A stretch of 64,000 nucleotides of DNA from the NCBI RefSeq assembly GCF_018491765.1, contig NZ_JABWCU010000020.1:1-64000 (forward strand), written 5' to 3'. The notes under the pieces were generated by a model. The model was not told where the DNA came from, did not search any database, and saw only the letters and a program-made list of their open reading frames with translations. Source of the DNA: Novosphingobium profundi (lineage in GTDB: Bacteria > Pseudomonadota > Alphaproteobacteria > Sphingomonadales > Sphingomonadaceae). Shown piece after piece: positions 8,811 through 16,836 of the stretch. Every line of letters begins with the position of its first letter. Position 1 is the first letter of the stretch. Position numbers and translations under genes: made by a program.

Positions 8811-9698
8811 TTGGCCCAAAAGGTCTTCATTACGTGCGCGGTGACAGGAAGTTCACCGATGCCGGATCATCCCAACTTTCCGTTCCGGCCCGAACACGTC
8901 GCGGCCGAAGCCCTTGCCGCCGCCGAGGCGGGTGCCTCGATCATCCATGTCCACGTGCGTGACGGCAAGACCGGCGTACCGTCGCAGGCGCTCGAGGACT
9001 ACCGCGAGGTCGTGGGCATGATCCGCGAGAAGAACCGCGAGGTCATCCTCAATGTCACCACCGGCCCCGGCTGCACCTGGATGCAGAGCGATGAGGACCC
9101 GGCGGTCTGCGGCGAAGGCACGCTGATGTTCACCGCCGAGCGCCGGCTCGAGCATATCCTCGACTTGAAGCCCGACATGTGCACGCTCGACATCTGCACC
9201 ATGCAGCTGTGGGGCGGTGTCGCGATCAATCTCGATCCGATGATCACGCGCATGGGCCACATGATCCAGGACGCAGGCGTGCTGCCCGAGATCGAGTGCT
9301 TCGAGGCCGGCGACTTCGTCTTCGCCGACGATCTCATGGCCAAGGGCGCGATCCCCAAGAACGTGCCCTTCTCCTTCGTGCTGGGCACCAAGTACGGCCT
9401 GCCCGCCACGACCGAGGCGATGGTCTACGCGGCCAACCAGATCCCGCGCGGCGCGGCCTTCACCGGCTTCGGCGTCAGCCGCCATTCCTACCCAATGGCC
9501 GCGCAATCCGTGCTTCTGGGCGGCCACGTGCGCGTCGGCTTCGAGGACACGATCTATCTGCGCAAGGGCCAGATGGCGCCCGACAACGCCGCGCACGTGC
9601 GCTGGGCGGTCGACCTGATCGACCGGTTGGGTGCCGAAGTGTCGAGCGCGGGCGAGACCCGCGACCGCCTGGGGCTGGCGAACCACGCCTACGCCTGA
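8811..9698 (+). CDS. BKACE-family beta-keto acid cleavage enzyme (DUF849)
   Basis: 295 residues from a TTG start placed six bases after AGGAGAG; an in-frame ATG at 8787 lacks a ribosome site. Family marks: VFITCAVTGS at the N-terminus, IIHVHVRDGKTG carrying the zinc-binding His-x-His, the EIECFEAGDF segment, and GGHVRVGFEDTIYL near the C-terminus. BKACE enzymes exchange acetyl-CoA with a beta-keto acid to give acetoacetate and a new acyl-CoA. In a beta-ether gene cluster the natural substrate would be a 3-oxo-3-arylpropanoate such as vanilloylacetate, yielding vanilloyl-CoA; the thioesterase at 4959 could then release vanillate. First gene of an operon with a LigD-type SDR and a VOC protein. 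Substrate is inferred. Confidence 0.87.
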   Translation: MAQKVFITCAVTGSSPMPDHPNFPFRPEHVAAEALAAAEAGASIIHVHVRDGKTGVPSQALEDYREVVGMIREKNREVILNVTTGPGCTWMQSDEDPAVCGEGTLMFTAERRLEHILDLKPDMCTLDICTMQLWGGVAINLDPMITRMGHMIQDAGVLPEIECFEAGDFVFADDLMAKGAIPKNVPFSFVLGTKYGLPATTEAMVYAANQIPRGAAFTGFGVSRHSYPMAAQSVLLGGHVRVGFEDTIYLRKGQMAPDNAAHVRWAVDLIDRLGAEVSSAGETRDRLGLANHAYA

Positions 9699-9732
9699 GG
9701 CGTCCACCACGAACACGCAGGGAGAGAGAACG

Positions 9733-10641
9733 ATGACACAGGTAAAGGGACGGACCGCCTTCATCACCGGTGGCGGCTCGGGCGTGGCGCTCGGACAGGC
9801 CAAGGTTTTCGCCGAAGCGGGCTGCAAGGTCGCCATCGCCGATATCCGCCAGGACCATCTCGACGAAGCGATGGCCTGGTTCGAGGCCGAGAACGCCAAG
9901 GGCGCTGCCTACGAGGTCATGGCGATCAAGCTCGACATCACCGACCGCGAAGCCTACGCGGCCGCAGCCGATGCGGTGGAGGCGAAGCTGGGGCCGGTCG
10001 AACTGCTGTTCAACACCGCCGGCGTCTCGCACTTCGGCGCGATCCAGGATGCGACCTTCGACGACTGGGACTGGCAGATCGACGTCAACTTGCGCGGGGT
10101 GATCAACGGCATCAAGACGTTCGTGCCGCGCATGATCGAACGCGGTAACGGCGGGCACGTGATCAACACCGCCTCGATGTCGGCCTTCGTCGCGCTCAAG
10201 GGCACGGGGATCTACTGCACCACCAAGATGGCGGTGCGCGGCCTCACCGAGACGCTCGCACTCGACCTCGAGGAACACGGCATCGGCGTCTCGCTGCTGT
10301 GCCCGGGTGCGGTCAACACCAACATCCACGAGGCCCTGCTGACCCGCCCCGAGCACCTTTCGGACACCGGGTACTACAAGGCGGGTCCCGAGATGTTCGC
10401 GCATCTCAAGAACGTCATCGCCTGCGGCATGGAGCCGACCACGCTCGCGCACCATGTGCTCAAGGCGGTCGAGGTGAACCAGCTCTACGTCCTCGCCTAC
10501 CCCGAGTTCCGCCAGCCGCTCGAGGACATCCACGCCCGCGTCATGGCAGCCCTCGCCAAGCCCGAGGACGATCCCGAATACGAACGGCGCGTGGCGCATG
10601 GCGTGCCCGGCGGCCAGGCAAAAGAGGAGGAAACCGCGTGA
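9733..10641 (+). CDS. LigD/LigL-type short-chain dehydrogenase (Calpha-dehydrogenase)
   Basis: 302 residues, long for a classical SDR but right for LigD, LigL, LigN and LigO of SYK-6, which oxidise the benzylic (Calpha) hydroxyl of beta-aryl ethers with NAD. Visible motifs: GRTAFITGGGSGVALGQAKV (glycine-rich with the GxxxGxG pattern modified), NTAGVSHFG, the catalytic Ser in NTASMSAFVAL, YCTTK with Tyr and Lys, and a long C-terminal part ending with PEDDPEYERRVAHG, which resembles the extension in LigD-type enzymes. Preceded by GGAGAGAGAACG. Lies 34 bases after the BKACE gene and overlaps the VOC gene (GTGA). It would supply the ketone substrate for LigE/LigF. Stereospecificity cannot be told. 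Confidence 0.85.
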   Translation: MTQVKGRTAFITGGGSGVALGQAKVFAEAGCKVAIADIRQDHLDEAMAWFEAENAKGAAYEVMAIKLDITDREAYAAAADAVEAKLGPVELLFNTAGVSHFGAIQDATFDDWDWQIDVNLRGVINGIKTFVPRMIERGNGGHVINTASMSAFVALKGTGIYCTTKMAVRGLTETLALDLEEHGIGVSLLCPGAVNTNIHEALLTRPEHLSDTGYYKAGPEMFAHLKNVIACGMEPTTLAHHVLKAVEVNQLYVLAYPEFRQPLEDIHARVMAALAKPEDDPEYERRVAHGVPGGQAKEEETA

Positions 10642-11075
10642 ACAGTCCCTTCATGCAGTTCGACACGCGCGTTCGCGCGCGTGTCGTCGCGCTCGATCAC
10701 TTCTGCGTCGTGGTCGAGAATCTCGACCGTTCGGAAGCGTTCTACCGCGACGTGCTCTCGCTCGAATCCTATGCAGCCCCTGCCCCGCTCACCCGCGAGA
10801 CCGCGCGCTGGATCTACGACCATGACGAGCGCCCGATCATCCACCTCAACACCCGCCAGGCGCCGCGCGCGATGGACCGCGACATGACCAAGGGGCCGAC
10901 CGGGGCGCTGCATCATATCGCGCTGCGCTGCGAAGGTTTCGACGACATCCGCGACCGGCTGGAAGATCGCGGCCTTCCTTACGAAAGCAACGTGATCCAC
11001 TCGATCGGGCTGCGCCAGCTCTTCGTCCATGATCCGGACGGGGTACTGCTGGAGCTCAATTTCTTCGAGGAATAG
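10638..11075 (+). CDS. VOC (glyoxalase/dioxygenase) family protein
   Basis: 145 residues from a GTG that overlaps the stop of the SDR gene, with GAGGAGGAAA as ribosome site. Beta-alpha-beta-beta-beta modules are recognisable: ALDHFCVVVENLDRSEAFYR at the start and GALHHIALRCEGFDDI, then VHDPDGVLLELNFFE at the end, the Glu near the C-terminus being a usual metal ligand. The fold serves glyoxalases, extradiol dioxygenases and lyases; at this small size a glutathione-linked lyase or isomerase is possible, which would fit the glutathione chemistry of the cluster. No substrate can be deduced. Last gene of the BKACE operon. Confidence 0.8.
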   Translation: MNSPFMQFDTRVRARVVALDHFCVVVENLDRSEAFYRDVLSLESYAAPAPLTRETARWIYDHDERPIIHLNTRQAPRAMDRDMTKGPTGALHHIALRCEGFDDIRDRLEDRGLPYESNVIHSIGLRQLFVHDPDGVLLELNFFEE

Positions 11076-11084
11076 GAAAACGAT

Positions 11085-11106
11085 TCAAGGGGCCATTGCC
11101 CCTTGA
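11085..11106. terminator. hairpin at convergent junction (type 1)
   Basis: Perfect stem TCAAGGGG/CCCCTTGA with a short loop, ten bases after the VOC stop codon and between convergent genes. The same hairpin type, followed by similar sequence (CCCCGT-TACCGTC), occurs at 25123. No T-run, so termination is inferred. Confidence 0.55.
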
Positions 11107-11178
11107 CCCCGTTACCGTCGACCTCGTGCCTAGCACGTCACATAAGTGCGCCCTTTGCCCTGGACGGTTTTGCTGCCT

Positions 11179-11197
11179 CGAGAGGCCATGCCCCTCG
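11179..11197. terminator. hairpin at convergent junction (type 2)
   Basis: Stem CGAGAGGC/GCCCCTCG (one mismatch), just beyond the end of the minus-strand SDR gene. Related hairpins CGAGGGGC-N3-GCCCCTCG occur at 25345 and 53650. Probably terminates the minus-strand operon. Confidence 0.5.
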
Positions 11198-11205
11198 AAG
11201 CAGGT

Positions 11206-11952
11206 CTAGACCGACAGGGTCCCGAGCACGCCGCCGTCGACGGCAAGGCTTTGCCCGGTCACGTGCGAAGCCGCATCGCTGAGCAGGAACGTGGCGGCCT
11301 CAGCCAGCTCCTGAGCACTTCCCGTACGGCCCTGCGGCACGCGCGCAGCGATCTGCGCAAGCGCATCGGAAGGAAGCGCGGCAAACATCTCGGTCTCGAT
11401 GAAACCGGGAACGATACAGTTGCAACGCACGCCATGCGGCGCGGCTTCAAGCGCGACCGCCCGGGCCAAACCGAGCACGCCGTGCTTGGACGCGACATAG
11501 GCCGCGTTGTTGGCCATGCCGCGCTCGCTGGCGAGGCTTCCGGTCACGAGGATCGCACCCCGCCCCCGCGCCTTCATCGCCGGCAAGAGCTGCGCGATGG
11601 CCCGATAGGGCGCCATAAGGTTGACGTTCAGAACCTGTTCGAAGGCCGCCTCGCCATAGCTCTCGACCGGCGCGAAGCTTCCGCCGGTGCCAGCGTTGAG
11701 GAACAGGCCGTCGACAGCTCCTCCTTCTGCGACGGCCTGTTCCAGCGCCCCGCACTGCGCCTCTCCATCCCCGACATCGGCCGCGAACCAGCGCGTCTTG
11801 CCGCCCAGTTCCGCCGCCAGCGCCACCAGCCGCTCGGCTCGCCGCGCGATCAGCGTGACGGCGGCGCCCCGCGCCGCGAGCGTGCGCGCCGTGGCCTCGC
11901 CGATCCCGCTCGAGGCCCCGGTCACGATCACATGCTTGCCGGTGAAATCCAT
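11206..11952 (-). CDS. classical short-chain dehydrogenase/reductase
   Basis: 248 residues, the classical SDR length. Motifs: VIVTGASSGIGEATARTL, LNAGTGG, the Ser in LVTGSLASERG, YVASK (Tyr-Lys pair) and the terminal VTGQSLAVDGG. The start at 11952 is preferred because GAGGG lies seven bases upstream; an ATG at 11967 overlaps the previous stop as ATGA and is an alternative giving five more residues. Last gene of a minus-strand operon with two GSTs, a PQQ dehydrogenase and an amidohydrolase. It probably oxidises or reduces an aromatic alcohol/ketone intermediate of that pathway; cofactor and substrate are not evident. Confidence 0.85.
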   Translation of the reverse strand: MDFTGKHVIVTGASSGIGEATARTLAARGAAVTLIARRAERLVALAAELGGKTRWFAADVGDGEAQCGALEQAVAEGGAVDGLFLNAGTGGSFAPVESYGEAAFEQVLNVNLMAPYRAIAQLLPAMKARGRGAILVTGSLASERGMANNAAYVASKHGVLGLARAVALEAAPHGVRCNCIVPGFIETEMFAALPSDALAQIAARVPQGRTGSAQELAEAATFLLSDAASHVTGQSLAVDGGVLGTLSV

Positions 11953-11963
11953 GGCCTGTGCCC

Positions 11964-12842
11964 TCATCCTTGCGCCAGGCCCAGCACGCGCGCGGCGTTG
12001 TCCTTCATGATGCCGGGCATGACCTCGTCCTTGAACCCGATCTCCTTCGCCGCCTCGATCCACTTGTCCGGACGGATCAGCGGGAAGTCGGAGCCGAACA
12101 TCATCTTGTGCTTCAACTGGCCATTTGCGTAGCGCACGATCTGCGGCGGGAAGTACTTCGGGCTCCAGCCGGAGAGGTCGATGAAGACATTCTCCTTGTG
12201 CAGCGCCATCGACAGGCTCTCGTCCACCCAGGGCCAGCTGGGATGCGCGAGGATGATCTTGATGTCGGGAAAGTCGACTGCGACATCATCGACCAGCATC
12301 GGCCGCCCATATTTCAGGCGCACCCCGCCACCGCCGCGCATGCCCGTGCCCATGCCCGAATGGCCGGTGTGGAAGATGGCGGGCAATCCGTATTCGGCAA
12401 TGACCTCGTAGATGGGGTAGCCCACGCGATCGGCGGGATGGCAGTCCTGCATGATCGCGTGGAACTTGAACCCGCGCACGCCGTGGTTCTCAACAAGATC
12501 GCGCGCCTCGCGCGCGCCGAGCTTGCCCTTGCGCGGATCGATCGAGGCGAAGGGGATGCACACGTCGGCGTTGGCCGCGGCGAAATCGGCCACCTCGTAG
12601 TTCGAAACCCGCTTCGCGCCCAGCCCGCTCTCACAATCCACCGTGAAGAGGCAGAAGGCGATGTTCTGCGCGCGGTAGATTTCCGCAATCTCGGGCATTT
12701 TCGGCCGTGCGCGCGGCGCCTTGAAATAGGCCGAGGCGGCGTCGAAGAACTGCGCCATGACCGGGTCTTCCGGATCGTGGCACGAGACTTCGGCGTGGAC
12801 GTGGACGTCGATCGCGGCGATCGAGGCGACATCGAGGGTCAC
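11964..12842 (-). CDS. amidohydrolase-superfamily hydrolase/decarboxylase (amidohydrolase 2)
   Basis: 292 residues from a GTG that overlaps the stop codon of the PQQ dehydrogenase (GTGA). The metal-binding pattern is clear: DVHVHAE (His-x-His), FKFHAIMQDCHP, IFHTGHSG, IILAHPSWPW and the Asp in MMFGSDFPL. This branch contains decarboxylases of hydroxybenzoates (ACMSD-like) and C-C hydrolases; a hydrolase of aromatic beta-ketoacyl-CoA (CouO-type in Rhodococcus, from memory) belongs nearby. In this operon it may cleave or decarboxylate the oxidised side chain of an aromatic. It is coupled to both neighbours by start/stop overlap or near overlap. Confidence 0.8.
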   Translation of the reverse strand: MTLDVASIAAIDVHVHAEVSCHDPEDPVMAQFFDAASAYFKAPRARPKMPEIAEIYRAQNIAFCLFTVDCESGLGAKRVSNYEVADFAAANADVCIPFASIDPRKGKLGAREARDLVENHGVRGFKFHAIMQDCHPADRVGYPIYEVIAEYGLPAIFHTGHSGMGTGMRGGGGVRLKYGRPMLVDDVAVDFPDIKIILAHPSWPWVDESLSMALHKENVFIDLSGWSPKYFPPQIVRYANGQLKHKMMFGSDFPLIRPDKWIEAAKEIGFKDEVMPGIMKDNAARVLGLAQG

Positions 12843-15109
12843 CGGCGCGGGCCCGAGGTCTTCTCCTGATCCTTGACGATCTCAGCTGCCGCCGCGGTGG
12901 CCTTGTCGGCCGGAGTGCCGGCCGACTTTCCAACCGGCTTGCCCGACTTGGCCTCGAGCGCCTTGTCCTCGTTCGCGCGGTGGATGATGTACTGGCGCAC
13001 GTCCTCGATCTCGTCGGGCGAGAGCGTGTCGGCGAAGCTCACCATGCCAAGATCGGTCAGCGCCCCGTCATGGACCACCTGCTGGAAGGCCGCCTTGTCC
13101 TGGATGAAGCCCGAGCGGCGCAAGTCGGGCAGCACCCCGCCGCCGATCGCCGCGTCACCGTGGCAGGTCGAACAGAAGCGCCCGAAGCGGTACGAGCCCT
13201 TGGCCACCTGCTCCTTGGTACCGGTGAAGGCGGGCGGATCGAGCGGAAGCGTATCGACCAGCAGCGGGTTGGAGAGCTTGGCCTTGCCGCCCAGCTTGAA
13301 GACCAGAAGGCGGCTGACGTTGCGGATCGGCCCGCCGTCCTGCGCCAGGATACCCGGCGCAAGCGCCCAGATTCCACCCCAGCCTGCGACCAGCGCGACG
13401 TACTGCGTGCCATCGATTTCATACGTGATCGGCGGCGCGACGACGCCGGTCTGGACCGGGAAGGACCAGAGTTTCTTGCCGGTGTCCGAAGCATAGGCGG
13501 CGAAGTGGCTGGTCATGTTGCCCTGGAACACGAGGCCCCCGCCGGTCGCCAGCACGCCGCCGTTGTTGGCGCTGGGGAAGCTGACGCCCCAGACCTTCTT
13601 CTGCGCCACCGGATCCCAGGCGATGAGCTCGCCGCTGGTGGCTTCCGCCGCCGCCTTGCGCACCGCCGCGTCGGCGGGCATCGCACCGGCCGACATGTCG
13701 ACGCCGGTGTTGAAGCCCTTGGGCTTGGGTTTCCAGTCCTTGTCGGGGAAATAGGGCAGCGCGGCATGCTGCGCGGGGATGAAGACCAGCTTGTCCTTGG
13801 GGCTGTAGGCCATGGGATGCCACGAATGCGCGCCCCCCGCGCCAGGCGAGCCCACCCACATCTTGCCGGTCTTGTAGTAGCGCGCCTCGGGGTTCTCGAT
13901 CGGGCGACCGGTCTTGGGATCGAGCCCGCTCGCCCAGTTGACCGAGACGAAGTTCTTGCCCGAGATGAACTGGCCCGTCTCGCGGTCGATGACGTAGAAG
14001 AAGCCGTTCTTGGGCGCCTGCATAAGCACCTTGCGCAGCTTGCCGCCGATCTCGAGGTCGGCGAGGATGATGCTCTGCGTGGCGGTGAAGTCCCAGGTTT
14101 CGCCGGGCGTCTCCTGGAAGTGCCAGACGTATTCGCCGGTCTCGGGACGGACCGCGACGATCGAGGACAAGTAGAGATTGTCTCCCTTGCCCTCCGAGCG
14201 AATGCCCTGGTTCCACGGCGAGCCGTTGCCGACGCCGATATAGAGCAGGTCCAGCTCGGGATCGTAGGCCATCGAGTCCCAGGCGGTGCCGCCGCCGCCT
14301 TCGGCCCAATACGTGCCGTGCCAGGTCTTTTCGGCGTCCTTGAGGTACTGTTCCTTGTTCTTTCCGGGCGCATCGGGGACCGTGTAAAAGCGCCAAGCCT
14401 GCTTGCCGGTTTCGGCGTCGTAGGCGGTGATGTAGCCGCGTACGCCCATCTCGGCGCCGCCGTTGCCGATGATCACCTTGCCCTTCACCACGCGCGGCGC
14501 GCCGGTGATGGTATAGGGCTTGGACGGGTCGACCGTCTCCTTGATCCAGACCGGCTTGCCGCTCTTGCGGTCGAGCGCGACGAGACGCCCGTCAAAAGTG
14601 CCGAGGTAGAGCTTGTCGCCCCAGGCAGCGAGGCCGCGGTTGACGACGTCGCAGCAACCCTTCACCCCCGCTGCGCCCGGCACTTGCGGGTCGTAGGCCC
14701 ACAGCTCCTTGCCGGTCCTTGCATCATAGGCGCGTACCTTCGACCAGGCGGTGGTGATGTAGATTACCCCGTCGATCACCAGTGGGGTCGATTCCTGCCC
14801 GCGCGAGGTATCAAGATCGGCCGACCAGGCGAGACCGAGTTGCCCCACCGTCTCGCGGTTGATCGCATCGAGGGGGGAATAGCGCTGCTCGTCGTAAGTG
14901 CGCCCGTAGCTCAGCCACGCGCTGTCGACGCCGCGCGCAATGAGTTCGCCGTTGACCGCGCCGTCCGCTGCGGCCCCCGAGGTCGTCGCCTTGCCGCCGC
15001 AGCCCGCCAGGAGCAGTGCGCCGGCGAGCGCTACGCTCGTGGCTGCGATCCAGCGAACCCGCGCCGCCTTGCGATGCGAATGCCCGTGCGAGCCCGTCAG
15101 CGTGTTCAT
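12839..15109 (-). CDS. PQQ-dependent quinohaemoprotein alcohol dehydrogenase (lipoprotein)
   Basis: About 756 residues from the ATG at 15109 (an ATG at 15121 adds four). A hydrophobic signal ends in a lipobox, ALLLAGCGGK, so the protein is probably anchored outside the inner membrane. An eight-bladed propeller follows, with the vicinal Cys pair typical of PQQ alcohol dehydrogenases in VKGCCDVVNRG, repeated tryptophan-docking strands (AYDARTGKELWAYDP, GEYVWHFQETPGETWDF) and, near residue 650, a haem c site CSTCHG. Type II quinohaemoproteins oxidise primary or secondary alcohols in the periplasm and pass electrons to cytochromes. In an operon with GSTs it could oxidise the gamma- or alpha-hydroxyl of a lignin dimer before or after uptake. 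PQQ synthesis genes are not in the window. Confidence 0.92.
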   Translation of the reverse strand: MNTLTGSHGHSHRKAARVRWIAATSVALAGALLLAGCGGKATTSGAAADGAVNGELIARGVDSAWLSYGRTYDEQRYSPLDAINRETVGQLGLAWSADLDTSRGQESTPLVIDGVIYITTAWSKVRAYDARTGKELWAYDPQVPGAAGVKGCCDVVNRGLAAWGDKLYLGTFDGRLVALDRKSGKPVWIKETVDPSKPYTITGAPRVVKGKVIIGNGGAEMGVRGYITAYDAETGKQAWRFYTVPDAPGKNKEQYLKDAEKTWHGTYWAEGGGGTAWDSMAYDPELDLLYIGVGNGSPWNQGIRSEGKGDNLYLSSIVAVRPETGEYVWHFQETPGETWDFTATQSIILADLEIGGKLRKVLMQAPKNGFFYVIDRETGQFISGKNFVSVNWASGLDPKTGRPIENPEARYYKTGKMWVGSPGAGGAHSWHPMAYSPKDKLVFIPAQHAALPYFPDKDWKPKPKGFNTGVDMSAGAMPADAAVRKAAAEATSGELIAWDPVAQKKVWGVSFPSANNGGVLATGGGLVFQGNMTSHFAAYASDTGKKLWSFPVQTGVVAPPITYEIDGTQYVALVAGWGGIWALAPGILAQDGGPIRNVSRLLVFKLGGKAKLSNPLLVDTLPLDPPAFTGTKEQVAKGSYRFGRFCSTCHGDAAIGGGVLPDLRRSGFIQDKAAFQQVVHDGALTDLGMVSFADTLSPDEIEDVRQYIIHRANEDKALEAKSGKPVGKSAGTPADKATAAAAEIVKDQEKTSGPRR

Positions 15110-15189
15110 CCTCGTACCCATTCCCTTATTGCCCCCCGACACCTGCCGTGGTGTCGGGGCATCGTATCGTCGCATCCCTGTGGGGGTCT

Positions 15190-15987
15190 TCATCCCCAGC
15201 GGTTGATTTCCGGCCCCGGCGCCCAGGCGCGTTCCGGTTCGCCCCTGGTCGCCCGCGCGAGCGCGGCCACCACGCTCGGCCGCGCGCGCACGCGGGCCAT
15301 CCACTGGCGCGTCGCCGGCTTGCCCTGGAAGGCACCGGGCACGATCGGCTCCATGCCCACGAGCCAGGCGAAAGTCTCGAAATCGGCGATGGTGAGCGGC
15401 CCCATCAGCCACTCGCGTCCGTCGCCCAGCTTGCTTTCGCAGCGCTCGAGCGCCTGCATGACCTTGGCCTCGCAGTCCTCGAGCTGCGCATCGTCGGCCT
15501 CGCCGTCACGCACCAGGTCCCAGCGCACCTTGAGGTCGGCGCTGGCGATCGGCTCGACTTGCGCGGCGAAGGCATCGTCCGAAAGCGCGTCGAGATGGCG
15601 GTGCGAGGACGCGAGGTTGCCCAGCAGCGCGGCCGCCGGCGAGAGCCGCTCGGTGATCTGGCGGCACCACATCATCATTTCCCAATGCGCGTAAGGGTCG
15701 GAGGGCTGGAGCGAAGCACCATCCCCCACTTCGTCGAAGAACTGCGCGAGAAAGACCGATTCGGTCAGCGCCTCGCCCTCGACCACCAGCACCGGGCCCT
15801 CGCCCTCGACCCCCATGTCGCGCGCCAGCGGCTCGACAAGGTCGGGAATGGTGTGGCGTTCGCCCTTCAGCAGATCGATCGCGCGGCATTCGATGCCGAG
15901 CGCCGTGTCCGCCCCGGTCTCGGCCATCGCGGCGAGAACCGCGAGCGAGGGGCCGTTGGGTTCGCCATGGTAGAGGATCGTCGCCAT
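15190..15987 (-). CDS. LigF-like glutathione S-transferase (second of pair)
   Basis: 265 residues. The N-terminal stretch ILYHGEPNGPSLAVLAAMAE resembles the LigF opening (LYSFGPGANSLKP), and TESVFLAQFFDEV corresponds to the glutathione-binding TES/TEST segment. The C-terminal domain is divergent (WEMMMWCRQI, WLMGPLTIADFETFAWLVGM). Its start overlaps the stop of the upstream GST (TGATG), so the two are translationally coupled and could form a heterodimer, as reported for some beta-etherases. The PQQ dehydrogenase gene follows after 80 bases. Likely another glutathione-dependent ether-cleaving or glutathione-removing enzyme; substrate unknown. Confidence 0.82.
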   Translation of the reverse strand: MATILYHGEPNGPSLAVLAAMAETGADTALGIECRAIDLLKGERHTIPDLVEPLARDMGVEGEGPVLVVEGEALTESVFLAQFFDEVGDGASLQPSDPYAHWEMMMWCRQITERLSPAAALLGNLASSHRHLDALSDDAFAAQVEPIASADLKVRWDLVRDGEADDAQLEDCEAKVMQALERCESKLGDGREWLMGPLTIADFETFAWLVGMEPIVPGAFQGKPATRQWMARVRARPSVVAALARATRGEPERAWAPGPEINRWG

Positions 15988-16754
15988 CAGATACGCTCCT
16001 GCTCGAGAATGGTCACGCGCTTCACCATGTCGGTGCGGCCCAGCGCCCAGCAGTCCTTGACCGCCTTGCGCGCGTAGATCGCCCGCAGCCAGCGCAAGAG
16101 GTTGGGGGTCAGCTCGTCGTTCGAGAGATGCGGCTGGCTGAGCGGGATCGCGTAGGCCAGGTTGAAGCCATTGATGTCGGCCAGCGAATAGCTGTCGCTC
16201 GCCAGCCATTCGCGCTTGCCCAGTTCCGCCTCGAGCATGCCGATGCCGAGCGCCACGCGGCGCTGGCTCTCGGCGATCTCGGCCTCGGAGAAGGTCCCGT
16301 AGATCGCCTTGCGCCACGAGACGCGCCGTTCGGGCATCGGAATGCGCTCGATCGCGGCCTCCAGTTCGGCCGGATCGCGCTGGCGCACGACGGGGCCGAT
16401 GAACACCGACCAGCCGATCATCGAGAAGCTGGGCGCGAGCCACTGGTCCATGAACTTCATCCACCAGCGCACGCGCCAGCGATCGCGTGCGTCGGTGGGC
16501 ATCAGGTCGGGCCCGTCGAACGCCTCGTTGACGTATTCCATGATCGCCGTGCTCTCGACCAGGACCTTGTCGCCGTGGGTCATCGCCGGGATCGTCCCTT
16601 GCGGGTTGATCGCCAGGTACTCCGGCCGGTGCTGGTCGAAGTTGAGCATGTCGATGTAGTGGCTGTCGAAGGGAACGCCCTTTTCCATCAGCGCAAGCAT
16701 CGGCTTGCCCGAATTGGCGTTGGGTTCCCAGTGGTAAAGCGTGACTTCAGCCAT
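15987..16754 (-). CDS. LigF-like glutathione S-transferase (first of pair)
   Basis: 255 residues, ATG preceded by GGGAGA at eight bases. VTLYHWEPNANSGKPMLALM, AINPQGTIPAMTHGDK and VESTAIMEYVNEAFDGPD follow LigF, as do WWMKFMDQWLAPSFSMIGW and IPMPERRVSWRKA in the C-terminal half; SYSLADINGFNLAYA matches the buried GST motif. It is therefore probably a beta-etherase relative acting on a different enantiomer or ether. First gene after the TonB receptor on the same strand, separated from it by an attenuating hairpin. Coupled to the next GST by overlapping stop and start. Confidence 0.86.
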   Translation of the reverse strand: MAEVTLYHWEPNANSGKPMLALMEKGVPFDSHYIDMLNFDQHRPEYLAINPQGTIPAMTHGDKVLVESTAIMEYVNEAFDGPDLMPTDARDRWRVRWWMKFMDQWLAPSFSMIGWSVFIGPVVRQRDPAELEAAIERIPMPERRVSWRKAIYGTFSEAEIAESQRRVALGIGMLEAELGKREWLASDSYSLADINGFNLAYAIPLSQPHLSNDELTPNLLRWLRAIYARKAVKDCWALGRTDMVKRVTILEQERI

Positions 16755-16781
16755 CGCATCATTCTCCCGCCCGATGTCGTG

Positions 16782-16819
16782 TCTCGAAAGGGGCGGCGGA
16801 GCAAGCCCTTTGCAAGGCT
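16782..16819 (-). terminator. strong hairpin downstream of TonB receptor
   Basis: Perfect ten-base stem GGCGGCGGAG/CTCCGCCGCC, with a further AGCC/GGCT pairing inside, between the receptor stop and the GST start. There is no long T-run, so it may act as an attenuator that lets part of the transcription into the GST operon. Confidence 0.6.
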
Positions 16820-16836
16820 CTCCGCCGCCACCCGGA

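Noticed and set aside
12980..15694. 904-codon open frame antisense to the PQQ dehydrogenase
   Set aside because: Arg/Gly/Ala/His-rich translation with no motif, opposite a clear quinohaemoprotein; a by-product of GC-rich codon use.
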